Source of the DNA: Scybalousia_A sp052170555
Lineage (GTDB): Bacteria; Bacteroidota; Bacteroidia; Bacteroidales; P3
Direction of reading: 5' to 3'
NCBI GenBank assembly: GCA_052170555.1
Contig: JBQNAI010000002.1
Location: forward strand, 62,001 to 126,000
DNA: 64,000 bases
In this document: positions 45,604 through 54,209 of the stretch, piece after piece
Position numbering within the stretch: the stretch's first letter is position 1
How the letters are laid out: every line of letters begins with the position of its first letter
Notes under the pieces: generated by a model
What the model saw: the letters and a program-made list of their open reading frames with translations, nothing else
What the model was told of the DNA's origin: nothing
Database searches by the model: none
Position numbers and translations under genes: made by a program

Positions 45604-46842
45604 CTATTTAGAGCATCTAAACAAGCAAGCATCTCCGTAAGAAAGAAAACGATAATTTTTTTCTAAGGCATGCTGATAAACCCTCTTCCATTGTTCCCCT
45701 ATCATAGCACCTACCAACAATAATAAAGTGCTACGTGGTTGGTGAAAATTCGTAATCATACCTTTTACAATACGATAGGAATAAGAGGGAACAATGATTA
45801 GCTGCGTTTGTCCACTAATATAATCCAACCTCTTCCTCTCCATGTACTGTAAAATAGTCTTCAACGACATTGCTGCAGAAATATCTTGTCGCGAAATATA
45901 AGGATACCATTGATGTATATTGAATGACAATATAGAATTATCTGTTTCGTTCCACAAGCCCTTTTGTTCTATCAGCATGACACCATACCAGTACAAAGAT
46001 TCTATCGTTCTAACAGAGGTAGTGCCTACACAGATAATGTCTTTATCAATGTAGCTAAGTAAATCTCTTACAACTGCAATAGAAACAAATACTTTTTCAG
46101 TATGCATCTCGTGTTGTCCAATTGTGTGAGTAGTAACAGGCTTAAAAGTTCCAGCTCCGACGTGTAAAGTTACAAAATCCGTCTTAACCTTTTTTGCTTG
46201 CAAATCATTAAAAGTTTTGTCTGTAAAGTGTAATCCGGCGGTAGGCGCCGCTACCGATCCTTCAAACTGTGCATAAATAGTTTGATAATCTATCTGGTCT
46301 TGTTCTTGTGCTTCTCTATTCAAATAAGGTGGTAGGGGAATAACACCAAAATGGTGCATAATCTCAGCAAAGGAAAGGTCTTTATTCCATGAAAACTCAA
46401 CAATCCAACTCTCATTAATGGATTGTTTACGCGAAGCTGTCAATGTTACTCTTTGGTTATCAATCTCCTTAGTTTGTGATAATATCCCGTCTTTCCATTT
46501 TCTATTATTCCCAATTAAACATTTCCAGGTAACTTTTTTTGTTTGAATAAAAGAGAGTTGAAAATCATTAGGAGCAAAAGGTTCCAAACAAAAGATCTCT
46601 ATTACGCTCCCCGTTACTTTTTTAAAAAATAGACGTGCATATACAACCTTAGTATCATTGAATATGAGTAAACTGTCCCCTGTTAACAAAAAAGGTAAAG
46701 AGGAGAAAATCTCATCTTCAATTCTATTGCCATCAAAATACAGCAACCTCGCTTTATCTCTTTCCATTAAAGGATATTTTGCAATCCTATCTTCTTCCAA
46801 TGAATAATCAAATTCTTCTATTGAAATATCCTTTACTCTCAC
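45604..46842 (-). CDS. queA: S-adenosylmethionine:tRNA ribosyltransferase-isomerase QueA
   Basis: A 412-residue enzyme that transfers a ribosyl group from SAM to preQ1-tRNA, forming epoxyqueuosine in anticodon position 34. Conserved motifs are LLIFNDTKVVYARL (~57-70), FEGSVAAPTAGLHFT, LHVGAGTFKPV and ITNFHQPRSTLLLLVGA. All are intact and the length is normal for Bacteroidetes (the E. coli enzyme is shorter). It lies between purS and the SpoIID gene on the minus strand, 49 bp after purS. Confidence 0.95.
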   Translation of the reverse strand: MRVKDISIEEFDYSLEEDRIAKYPLMERDKARLLYFDGNRIEDEIFSSLPFLLTGDSLLIFNDTKVVYARLFFKKVTGSVIEIFCLEPFAPNDFQLSFIQTKKVTWKCLIGNNRKWKDGILSQTKEIDNQRVTLTASRKQSINESWIVEFSWNKDLSFAEIMHHFGVIPLPPYLNREAQEQDQIDYQTIYAQFEGSVAAPTAGLHFTDKTFNDLQAKKVKTDFVTLHVGAGTFKPVTTHTIGQHEMHTEKVFVSIAVVRDLLSYIDKDIICVGTTSVRTIESLYWYGVMLIEQKGLWNETDNSILSFNIHQWYPYISRQDISAAMSLKTILQYMERKRLDYISGQTQLIIVPSYSYRIVKGMITNFHQPRSTLLLLVGAMIGEQWKRVYQHALEKNYRFLSYGDACLFRCSK

Positions 46843-46891
46843 TTTTTATTTAATTCAATAATATTATTATCTATTATTAGTACTACTAAAG

Positions 46892-47140
46892 TTAATTCAA
46901 TATTTCTATTTCATAATTTTCCATAATAGGATTATAAAGCAATTCTTTACAAGCCTTCTCTACGATTGATTTTGCTTCATTTATACTCTCTGCTTCCACT
47001 TCCATTACAATATGTTTACCTATACGAACATTTTCTATCATATCTAATCCTATATTCTTCATGGAAGAAGTAACTGCTTTCCCCTGAGGGTCCAATAATG
47101 CTTTGAGTGGCATTATATTTACTTTAACTTGGTATTTCAT
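46892..47140 (-). CDS. purS: Phosphoribosylformylglycinamidine synthase subunit PurS
   Basis: An 82-residue protein typical of PurS: YQVKVNIMPLKALLDPQGKA at the start and CKELLYNPIMENYEIEIL at the end. PurS bridges PurL and PurQ in the multisubunit FGAM synthase. Its presence agrees with the short-form PurL encoded at 34922. The start overlaps the pssA stop by four bases (ATGA), so the two are translationally coupled although biochemically unrelated. Confidence 0.92.
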   Translation of the reverse strand: MKYQVKVNIMPLKALLDPQGKAVTSSMKNIGLDMIENVRIGKHIVMEVEAESINEAKSIVEKACKELLYNPIMENYEIEILN

Positions 47141-47883
47141 TTTCTATTTTTTATTACATTATTAATCACTGATAAGATTATATACAATATTATTATCATC
47201 GGTATAGCACCAAAGTAAAATAATAGCAAAAGCAAAAGACTTGAAATAATAAATACAAATCGTACCTTATTATCTATCCAACTCAAATTATGAAATTTCA
47301 AAGAAAACATTGGTAACTCTGCAACAAGCAATAAACAACAGAACATAAGAATAGGAATTATAAAATAAGGAGAAGATAATATCTTATAGTAACTTTGAAA
47401 GAATTCTCCGTTATCTGACAAGAACCACAAAGGAACCTGCTTTTCTCCCAGATAACCTACCAATGGAATACTCAACCACACAAAAGCATTGGCAGGAGTT
47501 GCCAGTCCAATAAAACTATCCGTTTGTCTATTGTCTAAGTTAAACTTTGCAAGGCGGTAAGCAGACATAAGAGCCATAACTATTGCAGGCAACAACCAAA
47601 ATTTGTTATAACCGTTCTCCATCAATATATATACAACAATTAAAGATGGTGAAACCCCAAAAGTAACCACATCACTCAAAGAGTCAAGTTCCTTTCCCAT
47701 CGGCGAAGAAACTTTCAGTAAACGAGCAACCATACCATCCAAAAAATCAAATACTGCCCCTAATACAATAAACAATGCAGACATAACCATATTCTGAAAA
47801 TACAGTAAATGTAATATAGACTCTATCCCACAAAAAAGATTTAGCAATGTTATAATATTAGGGATCTGTTTTCTAGCTACCAT
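47137..47883 (-). CDS. pssA: CDP-diacylglycerol-serine O-phosphatidyltransferase
   Basis: A 248-residue polytopic membrane enzyme of the CDP-alcohol phosphatidyltransferase family. The catalytic motif DG-x2-AR-x8-G-x3-D-x3-D is complete (D49, G50, A53, R54, G63, D67, D71). It makes phosphatidylserine from CDP-diacylglycerol and serine. In many Bacteroidetes it is next to psd (phosphatidylserine decarboxylase); no psd is found in the window. A -7 box TAATTTTG on the minus strand (47911-47904) heads the pssA-purS-queA-SpoIID run. Confidence 0.94.
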   Translation of the reverse strand: MVARKQIPNIITLLNLFCGIESILHLLYFQNMVMSALFIVLGAVFDFLDGMVARLLKVSSPMGKELDSLSDVVTFGVSPSLIVVYILMENGYNKFWLLPAIVMALMSAYRLAKFNLDNRQTDSFIGLATPANAFVWLSIPLVGYLGEKQVPLWFLSDNGEFFQSYYKILSSPYFIIPILMFCCLLLVAELPMFSLKFHNLSWIDNKVRFVFIISSLLLLLLFYFGAIPMIIILYIILSVINNVIKNRK

Positions 47884-47903
47884 TTTTACGGAAATTTAGA
47901 TTG

Positions 47904-47983
47904 CAAAATTAGTATTTTTACGGCAAATAAACATATTTTTGCGACGATTTTCTATTTTAGAATGTATTTTTTTCTTATTTTTG
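47904..47983. promoter_or_regulatory. Divergent promoter region of pssA and lipoprotein gene
   Basis: TAATTTTG on the minus strand (47911-47904) and TATTTTTG on the plus strand (47976-47983) match the -7 consensus. They lie 21 bp and 48 bp from the respective start codons. Confidence 0.55.
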
Positions 47984-48030
47984 CACCCGTAACCTAAATT
48001 AAAGACAAAGAAAATAGAAATCTCATAACA

Positions 48031-48435
48031 ATGAAGATCATAAAAACCATAATTTTAATAATTGTTCTACCTTTATTATTTATTAGTTGCAAGCCTGACA
48101 AAGACGATTATACCGAAGGGTGGATAGGTCGTTGGCAAACAACAGACGAAACAATCTTCCCACAAACAAAGTACTTACATAGCGGAAATATTGTAAAAGA
48201 TAATGAAGAACAAAACAAGGTAATTTTGGCTGGATCTTTGTTAGGAATTAATTCTTCTTATAAAATACCAATCAAGTTGTCTTCTTCTTCAAAAGGGAGT
48301 ATTGACTATACTAACGGATTTAATATAAAAGGGGTAGCAGTTTTTAATTCAAAAGATACTATATGGCTAAGAATGTCTATATTTCAAGGAAATAAAACAG
48401 AATATGACACAATTACCTTGGTAAAGGTTCAATAA
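48031..48435 (+). CDS. Small lipoprotein of unknown function
   Basis: Not recognised by family. It has 134 residues with a lipoprotein signal peptide ending in the lipobox FISC (Cys20). The mature part starts KPDKDDYTEGWIGRWQTTDE, which recalls small lipocalin-like or META-type lipoproteins where W-x-G-x-W precedes a beta-sandwich. The remainder has alternating beta segments. It lies upstream of frr by 29 bp and probably shares its transcript. Location inferred as periplasmic face of a membrane. Confidence 0.8.
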   Translation: MKIIKTIILIIVLPLLFISCKPDKDDYTEGWIGRWQTTDETIFPQTKYLHSGNIVKDNEEQNKVILAGSLLGINSSYKIPIKLSSSSKGSIDYTNGFNIKGVAVFNSKDTIWLRMSIFQGNKTEYDTITLVKVQ

Positions 48436-48464
48436 AGATAATAACTCACAAATATCAATATTTT

Positions 48465-49037
48465 ATGAATACACAAATTAAATTATTGACGGATGAAGCT
48501 AATCAAAATATGGCGTCTACTGTTGACTTTCTTGAAAAAGGATTAAAAAGTATGCGTGTTGGCAAGGCTTCTCCTCAGATGCTTGCCGGAATAAAAGTAA
48601 ATTATTATGGCAACTCTACTCCTATTGAACAGGTTGGTAATATAAGCACTCCAAATGCCAACCAAATAGTGATACAACCGTGGGACAAAGGTGCAATACC
48701 TGAAATAAACAAAGCAGTACTTGCCGCTAATTTGGGATTTACTCCAAAAGTTGATGCTGATTTTCTTCGTATTACTCTACCTCCTTTAACGGAAGAAAGG
48801 AGAAAGGAATTGGTTAAATCTGTTAAACAAGAGGGAGAAGCAACAAAAGTTTCTATCAGAAATATTCGCCGCAATATTTTGGATAAAATAAAAAAAATGA
48901 AAGATAATAAAGAAAATCCTGCAACAGAAGATGAAATTAAACAATCTGAAAAAGAAATGCAAGATTTGACTGATAGGTTCATTAAACAAATAGATGATAT
49001 GCTTACGGTCAAAGAAAAAGAATTGATGACCTTATAA
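48465..49037 (+). CDS. frr: Ribosome recycling factor
   Basis: A 190-residue protein with the usual RRF layout: two-helix start, RVGKASPQMLAGIKVNYYG (~30-48), then the central beta domain with IVIQPWDKGAIPEINKAVL (~68-86) and LPPLTEERRKELVKSVK (~108-124), and a long C-terminal helix. It splits post-termination ribosomes with EF-G. Length and motifs are normal. A short Cys-rich gene follows 8 bp later. Confidence 0.96.
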   Translation: MNTQIKLLTDEANQNMASTVDFLEKGLKSMRVGKASPQMLAGIKVNYYGNSTPIEQVGNISTPNANQIVIQPWDKGAIPEINKAVLAANLGFTPKVDADFLRITLPPLTEERRKELVKSVKQEGEATKVSIRNIRRNILDKIKKMKDNKENPATEDEIKQSEKEMQDLTDRFIKQIDDMLTVKEKELMTL

Positions 49038-49045
49038 GTTCTTAT

Positions 49046-49222
49046 ATGAAGAAAATTTGTCCTGAATGTGGCAAAGAGTTTGTTTGTCAGCATGATGTTT
49101 CTTGTTTTTGTATGCAATACTCACTTTGTAGTGATGTACTAGCTTTTCTCAAAAAAAAATATGATAATTGTCTTTGCGAAGAATGTTTACGGAAGTATGC
49201 AGATAGGAAACAAAAAAACTAA
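49046..49222 (+). CDS. Cysteine-rich CWC-family small protein
   Basis: A 58-residue protein with CPECGKEFVCQ at residues 5-15, then CFC (20-22) where the family has CWC, and CLCEECLRKY (42-51). Seven of its eight or nine cysteines fall in the paired spacing expected for the Cys_rich_CWC family, presumably a zinc-binding module of unknown function. It is 8 bp downstream of frr and followed by a strong terminator, so it is a real member of the lipoprotein-frr transcript. The Trp-to-Phe change in the signature is a small oddity. Confidence 0.8.
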   Translation: MKKICPECGKEFVCQHDVSCFCMQYSLCSDVLAFLKKKYDNCLCEECLRKYADRKQKN

Positions 49223-49238
49223 AAATACTCCTACGAAA

Positions 49239-49282
49239 TTAATCTCACAAAATACTTTTTTAAAGTGTGAGATTATTTTTTT
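49239..49282 (+). terminator. Rho-independent terminator after the CWC gene
   Basis: AATCTCACA (49241-49249) and TGTGAGATT (49266-49274) form a perfect 9-bp stem followed by ATTTTTTT. The right flank starts a copy of the 21-bp dispersed motif, whose first bases repeat the hairpin arm. Confidence 0.85.
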
Positions 49283-49301
49283 AATCTCACACTTTATTTT
49301 A
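49281..49301 (+). repeat. 21-bp dispersed motif, copy B
   Basis: Exact copy of 4967-4987. It directly abuts the T-run of the terminator at 49239-49282, and its AATCTCACAC start equals one arm of that hairpin. Confidence 0.7.
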
Positions 49302-49391
49302 TTGCCACTACGAAAAAATTTTTCTTTTTTGCATGTCATTGAATAATTTTATTAAAACGACAACAAACTTGCCTACTATTTTAAGATATCA

Positions 49392-49901
49392 TTATTTGTT
49401 AGAAATACCTTTTCCCTTGTTGCGAGAAAATACAAATGTTTTATTCAAAAAAAAAGTGACAATAGCATTTGGCAACACGACTATCAATTGACCAATGGCA
49501 TCTCCAGCTTTGTCCAAATCAATAGAAAAACGAGTAAGTATATCCAAATTGTCTTTATCTATAGAGAAGAAAAAATCATACATGCCACTTTTTGCCAAAT
49601 AATGTAATTCTGCCAGATTAATTATATACATTATTCCATAGATGATAAAAAATTGAACAATAACATTATACCCCCTGTGATTAAATACAATTTTGCCAGT
49701 GCTGTGGTAGTTAAACAAGACTCCCAACACTGTGGATACAAAAACGGCAATTGCCCTCTCCATGCCAATCCAACGACACAAAATAAATAATGTATATCCT
49801 ACTATCGTATTTATACCTCCTACAAAAAGAAATCGTATAAAAGGATTCTCTATCCTCATCAACAAGTCAACAGGTATGTGTAATAATCTTTTTAAACCCA
49901 T
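49392..49901 (-). CDS. GtrA-family membrane protein
   Basis: A 169-residue protein with four predicted membrane helices. The N-terminal FIRFLFVGGINTIVGYTLF and the later GVLFNYHSTGKIVF are typical of GtrA. The C-terminus has the FFLNKTFVF-like ending. GtrA proteins are thought to move polyprenyl-linked sugars across the inner membrane for glycan modification. A UbiA-type polyprenyl phosphoribosyl transferase is encoded at 55426-56310, which could supply such a lipid carrier. A TAATTTTG -7 box lies on the minus strand at 49928-49921. Confidence 0.9.
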   Translation of the reverse strand: MGLKRLLHIPVDLLMRIENPFIRFLFVGGINTIVGYTLFILCRWIGMERAIAVFVSTVLGVLFNYHSTGKIVFNHRGYNVIVQFFIIYGIMYIINLAELHYLAKSGMYDFFFSIDKDNLDILTRFSIDLDKAGDAIGQLIVVLPNAIVTFFLNKTFVFSRNKGKGISNK

Positions 49902-49920
49902 GGTTAAAACAAATAATTTG

Positions 49921-49970
49921 CAAAATTACGCCTTTTTTATCTCAAAGCAAAAGATTTTTTATTACTTTTG
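49921..49970. promoter_or_regulatory. Divergent -7 boxes of gtrA and surE
   Basis: TAATTTTG on the minus strand (49928-49921) is 20 bp before the gtrA start. TACTTTTG on the plus strand (49963-49970) is 29 bp before the surE start. Confidence 0.55.
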
Positions 49971-49998
49971 CCACTCCATTTTAAGAAGTAAAAAAAGT

Positions 49999-50763
49999 AT
50001 GAGCAAAAAACCATTGATTTTTGTAACCAATGATGATGGCTACAACTCCAAGGGTATTAGAGTTTTAATTAATATCTTACGTCCCTGGGGAGATGTTGTT
50101 GTAGTCGCTCCCAAAGAAGAAATGAGCGGGAAAAGTCATTCCATTACTACCAACAAACCTCTGATTGTTGAGACCATTCACATTGAACAAGGTTACGAAG
50201 AATACGCACTGGAAGGAACTCCTGTGGATTGTGTCAAAATGGGTTTTGATAATATTATAAAACGTCGTCCTGATTTCCTATTTGCAGGAATAAATATGGG
50301 AGCAAATACATCCATAAATACCATATACTCCGGTACTATGGCTGCTGTGATGGAAGGCTGTACGGAAAATGTAACAAGTGTAGGATTTTCTCTTTGTGAC
50401 GATAACAAACATGCTTCTTTATTAGAATGTTCTGCATACGTAAAAAGAATTGCAGAAAATGTTATAACAAAAGGATTAGATGATGGTATTTGTCTAAATG
50501 TTAATTTCCCCCTCGGAAAAATCAAAGGTATAAAAGTAGGGCACCAGGCAAAAGGTTATTGGACAGAAGAATTTGATAAAAGTGAGCAAAAGGATGGATA
50601 TACTATTTTTTGGTTAGGTGGTCAATATCATTGTACAGACAACGATCCTAATGCGGATTGGAATGCCATCAAAGATGGATATACCTCCATTGTTCCTATG
50701 CATGTAGATTTTACAGCATGGAAATTTTTGCAAAAAACAAAACAGAGATTTGAAAATATTTGA
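49999..50763 (+). CDS. surE: 5'/3'-nucleotidase SurE
   Basis: A 254-residue metal-dependent nucleoside-monophosphate phosphatase. VTNDDGYNSKGI at residues 9-20 supplies the metal-binding D12/D13, MSGKSHSIT (~42-50) the conserved Ser, and AGINMGANTSINTIYSGTM the Asn and following loop. The frame is open to 49732, but the family start MSKKPLIFV is at 49999 and has a -7 box 29 bp upstream. It precedes a small membrane protein and lpxB, a usual Bacteroidales grouping. Confidence 0.95.
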   Translation: MSKKPLIFVTNDDGYNSKGIRVLINILRPWGDVVVVAPKEEMSGKSHSITTNKPLIVETIHIEQGYEEYALEGTPVDCVKMGFDNIIKRRPDFLFAGINMGANTSINTIYSGTMAAVMEGCTENVTSVGFSLCDDNKHASLLECSAYVKRIAENVITKGLDDGICLNVNFPLGKIKGIKVGHQAKGYWTEEFDKSEQKDGYTIFWLGGQYHCTDNDPNADWNAIKDGYTSIVPMHVDFTAWKFLQKTKQRFENI

Positions 50764-50765
50764 TT

Positions 50766-51056
50766 ATGTATTTTAAACAAGATAAGATATTAAACGGGTT
50801 TGCAACATCATTATCGTTAACTCTTATATCGGGGTTCATTATTCTATCAATACAAAAAATACTGCACATAGATGTATTAATAAATGCAAAGATGTATCTT
50901 TTTGCCACGATTCCCCAAATGCTAATATTGAGACAGAATGTAAAACAAAATAAGTACAAGGCAGTAAAAGGCTCCATATTGTCATTAGTTCTGACTTTGG
51001 GAATAGTGATAGCTATTTTGATTAAGTATCATTACTTAGAATTAGTAATATTATAA
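50766..51056 (+). CDS. Small membrane protein between surE and lpxB
   Basis: About 96 residues with three hydrophobic stretches (~15-35, ~43-55, ~70-92), i.e. a likely three-helix inner-membrane protein. It starts two bases after the surE stop and ends 52 bp before lpxB. I cannot assign a family; small membrane proteins of this size occur at the same place in other Bacteroidales. A role beside lipid A synthesis is inferred from position only. Confidence 0.75.
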   Translation: MYFKQDKILNGFATSLSLTLISGFIILSIQKILHIDVLINAKMYLFATIPQMLILRQNVKQNKYKAVKGSILSLVLTLGIVIAILIKYHYLELVIL

Positions 51057-51108
51057 ATATTTATCAGTCATCATTTTCAAACAAAAATATGATATTACAA
51101 TAAACATT

Positions 51109-52230
51109 ATGAGATATTATATTATAGCAGGAGAATTGTCAGGAGATAGACATGCAGCTTTGCTAATGCAAAACATTAAGCAATTTGACTCAAATGCTAC
51201 CTTCAGAGGTTTCGGCGGAGATGATATGCAAAAAGAAGGGTTGCAAATAGTGAGACATATAAAAGAACTTGCTTTTATGGGATTCATAGAAGTTATCGCC
51301 CATCTGAAAGACATTTTAAAAAATATTTCTATTTGTAAAAAAGATATTATCAAATTTAACCCAGACTGTATGATTTTTGTGGATTATCCGGGATTTAATT
51401 TACGTATAGCAAGATTTACCCATTCCATAGGAATAAAAAATTTTTATTACATCTCTCCACAAGTTTGGGCATGGAAGAAAGAGCGTATCAAAACCATGAG
51501 AAAAATTCTTGATAGCCTATACGTGATTTTGCCTTTTGAAAAACCATTTTATGCAAAACATAATATGCAAGTAGAATATTATGGCAATCCTTTGCTGGAT
51601 GAGATATCCATTTTCAAATCTTCTAAAAATAATAGAGATAATTTCCTAAAAGAATTTGGTTTAGGCCAAAAACCTATCATAGCTATTCTTCCTGGCAGTC
51701 GCAAACAGGAAATAAAAAAAATGCTTCCTATACAAAGTTTGTTAATTGATAAATATCCACAATTTGATTTTATCGTTGCATGCATCAATTCATTCAGTGA
51801 AAATTATTATCACCAATATATCAACTCTTCGCATGCTTTTTTGGTATTTAATCGTACATACGATATTCTTAACGTTGCACACGCCGGTCTCATAACCTCA
51901 GGAACTGCAACCTTAGAGACCGCTTTATTTGGTGTTCCACAAGTTGTTTGTTATAAAACATCCAAAATTTCATATATTATTGGCAAATATGTAGCCAAGA
52001 TAAAATTTATATCGCTTGTGAATATTATTCTCAATCACGAGACCGTAAAAGAACTTTTACAGTCTTTATGGAATGAAAACGATCTGGAAAAAGAATTTAA
52101 AAAGGTTACTTTTGACGAAAACTATCGTCATAGAATGCAAAATGAATATTCGCTTTTACAGACACAATTAGGTAATGCAGGGGCTTCAATGCAGATTGCT
52201 AAATCTATTGTGGCAAAAATCAAAAAATAA
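51109..52230 (+). CDS. lpxB: Lipid-A-disaccharide synthase LpxB
   Basis: A 373-residue GT19 enzyme that joins lipid X and UDP-2,3-diacylglucosamine. AGELSGDRHAALLMQ near the start, DYPGFNLRIARFTH (~86-99), YYISPQVWAWKKERI (~109-123), LPGSRKQEIKKMLP (~197-210) and GLITSGTATLETALFGVPQVV (~265-285) are all intact. It confirms that lipid A is made. No gene follows for 700 bp. Confidence 0.96.
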   Translation: MRYYIIAGELSGDRHAALLMQNIKQFDSNATFRGFGGDDMQKEGLQIVRHIKELAFMGFIEVIAHLKDILKNISICKKDIIKFNPDCMIFVDYPGFNLRIARFTHSIGIKNFYYISPQVWAWKKERIKTMRKILDSLYVILPFEKPFYAKHNMQVEYYGNPLLDEISIFKSSKNNRDNFLKEFGLGQKPIIAILPGSRKQEIKKMLPIQSLLIDKYPQFDFIVACINSFSENYYHQYINSSHAFLVFNRTYDILNVAHAGLITSGTATLETALFGVPQVVCYKTSKISYIIGKYVAKIKFISLVNIILNHETVKELLQSLWNENDLEKEFKKVTFDENYRHRMQNEYSLLQTQLGNAGASMQIAKSIVAKIKK

Positions 52231-52940
52231 ATATCTTTTTTGATTATTTCTGCTGCTACATATTTCTCACAAAATATGATTTATTTTATGAAAAACAAAA
52301 TTTGTAAAGAATAAGAACAAATTTCTCTTGTACAATATAGTAAATTATACACTTTTGGAGAATATCTTGTACTATAAGTGAAAATAATGATAAAAGATAT
52401 TAAGAGTGGTATTAATGATATATTAATTGGTGACACAGTAAAAGTATCTTGTCTACATATTGTTATTACTTGTAAATACGGTAAGTCTTTTCATCCTAAT
52501 ATATTCATAATTAATCCTGTAATTCCCCTCTCTACGTCTTGTCCTAAGTTATTTCATACGAATCAATGTACAGTTGGAAATATCAACAATATAAATCGTC
52601 TATACCATCACCAAAGAACAGATTCCTATTCTGTCACCTAGAAATATCGTAATTAAAAGGAAGAAGAATCCTTCCTCTACAAAAGTACTTAATAGGTTCA
52701 ATAGATTAAATACTTTATTAGAAATGTTCTGATAAAGCGAAAAATAACGTGATAATAAAGAAATGTAATAAAGAATCAATTCCATTATTCGTTTTGAAAA
52801 AGACCTTTTCGTTTTTTATTTATCATATTCAATAAATTTTCTCCTCAAACAGGTATAATTTATCCATAACATGATCAAATAATGATGACCCAATAATATT
52901 TCAAAATACTCCATGTTAAATTCTATCTCGCATATAACAT
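52231..52940. other. Gap after lpxB, possibly holding an eroded membrane gene
   Basis: On the minus strand 52785-52600 is open for 61 codons (hydrophobic, with VEEGFFFLLITIFLGDRIG). Shifting frame after 52600 extends a protein-like reading with scattered stops down to ~52450. This looks like a decayed membrane protein, but no family could be named. The rest is featureless. Confidence 0.35.
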
Positions 52941-53588
52941 TCAATTTTGCACATAATCTATCACTTCTTGTAAAGTTATTTTTGTAAAGTCTTGAATAAT
53001 TTTATCTGCTTTGGTTCTCAATTCTTTTTCTGGATATGTTGTAGCTAAAGCAATTACTTTCATTTCAGCTTTTGTTGCTGCTTCTATGCCGGCAAAAGAA
53101 TCTTCAAAAACTACACAACGATTCAAAGGCATATTACACAGCCGAGCAGCTCTCAAATAACAATCTGGGGCAGGTTTTGAATTTGTTATATCTTCAGCAG
53201 TTACAATCAATGGGAAATATTCTTTGATTTCAGGACGTTGAGCAAAAACTCTTTCCATCTTCTCATTTTGGGAGGAAGTTACAAGACATGTTCTAATATT
53301 TTGTGTATGTATTTGTCTAATAAATCTTTCAACACCTGCGATATAATGGAAGGTCATAGATTTTTCCATTATATCTATTTCCTTTTTAATAAGTTTTTGT
53401 GTACTTAATTGTGGGAAAAACATTTTGTAAATATTTTTTAGACCATGCCCTTTTATTTTCATCTCTAATTGCTCAACATCAGGTCGGAATTTTTTTGCAA
53501 TTTTTACCCAAAACTCAGAATAAAAACGTTCTGTGTCAAAGATAACACCGTCTAAATCAAATAATATTGCTATTTGTTGCCTATTCAT
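52941..53588 (-). CDS. HAD-superfamily hydrolase (beta-phosphoglucomutase-like)
   Basis: A 215-residue haloacid-dehalogenase-type phosphatase or mutase. The nucleophile motif is FDLDGVIFDT with D11 and D13, motif II Ser/Thr lies in CLVTSSQN, motif III Lys in NSKPAPDCYLRAA and the acidic motif IV in VFEDSFAGIEAA. The helical cap between the first and second motifs is of the beta-phosphoglucomutase type. Substrate unknown; sugar phosphates are typical. A TAATTTTG -7 box is on the minus strand at 53628-53621. It is alone in a low-gene-density region. Confidence 0.9.
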   Translation of the reverse strand: MNRQQIAILFDLDGVIFDTERFYSEFWVKIAKKFRPDVEQLEMKIKGHGLKNIYKMFFPQLSTQKLIKKEIDIMEKSMTFHYIAGVERFIRQIHTQNIRTCLVTSSQNEKMERVFAQRPEIKEYFPLIVTAEDITNSKPAPDCYLRAARLCNMPLNRCVVFEDSFAGIEAATKAEMKVIALATTYPEKELRTKADKIIQDFTKITLQEVIDYVQN

Positions 53589-54209
53589 AATGATGAATTA
53601 ACTAAACTATTTTTTATTTGCAAAATTATATAAAATTTCACACAGATTTTTGTTTTTCTCATGGTAATTCATTAAGGAGCAGAGGGTTGTTATATTTTTC
53701 ATTTTAATCATTGTTAATTACCAATCTTACCGCATAAAAACTTATCTTTTCATTCTCATGCTTCATTCTCATTATTCCTCAATCTGTCCCCACAATTTTT
53801 CATAACATCCCAATTTTATTAGATTGCAAAGAATACTCAGCTTCCTGTGGAAAGCTTTTCTTCCATTATATATGGTGTAATGAGTGAGAAAACCAAAAAA
53901 AATAGATTGAATGCCATTTTTTCAGAAAAATTAGTGGAAACGAAATAATAAATCTCTAGAATTCACATAAAAAACAACAAATAATACAAGAAAATCAGTG
54001 AAAATAGGAAATCCTTTGTTGAGACTTGGGCCATATAACTATACCACGAAGCAAAATATTATCTATATCAAAAGAATGATGATGCAAGTTGCATGGCGAT
54101 ATTTACCATTAAAAATAGGGTTTTCTATTTTTTATGGATACATATCATAATCAAGATAGCTTACCCGAAACAAGTAGATAATTTTTTATTAATATATTAC
54201 AACTTTGAG
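53589..54209. other. Non-coding stretch upstream of the beta-galactosidase relic
   Basis: No convincing frame. The stretch may include more decayed parts of the same glycosidase gene, but no conserved motif could be read with confidence. Confidence 0.4.

Noticed and set aside
49161..49346. 61-codon plus-strand frame after frr
   Set aside because: It overlaps in another frame the Cys-rich CWC gene (49046-49222) and runs through its terminator; the CWC frame has family motifs.
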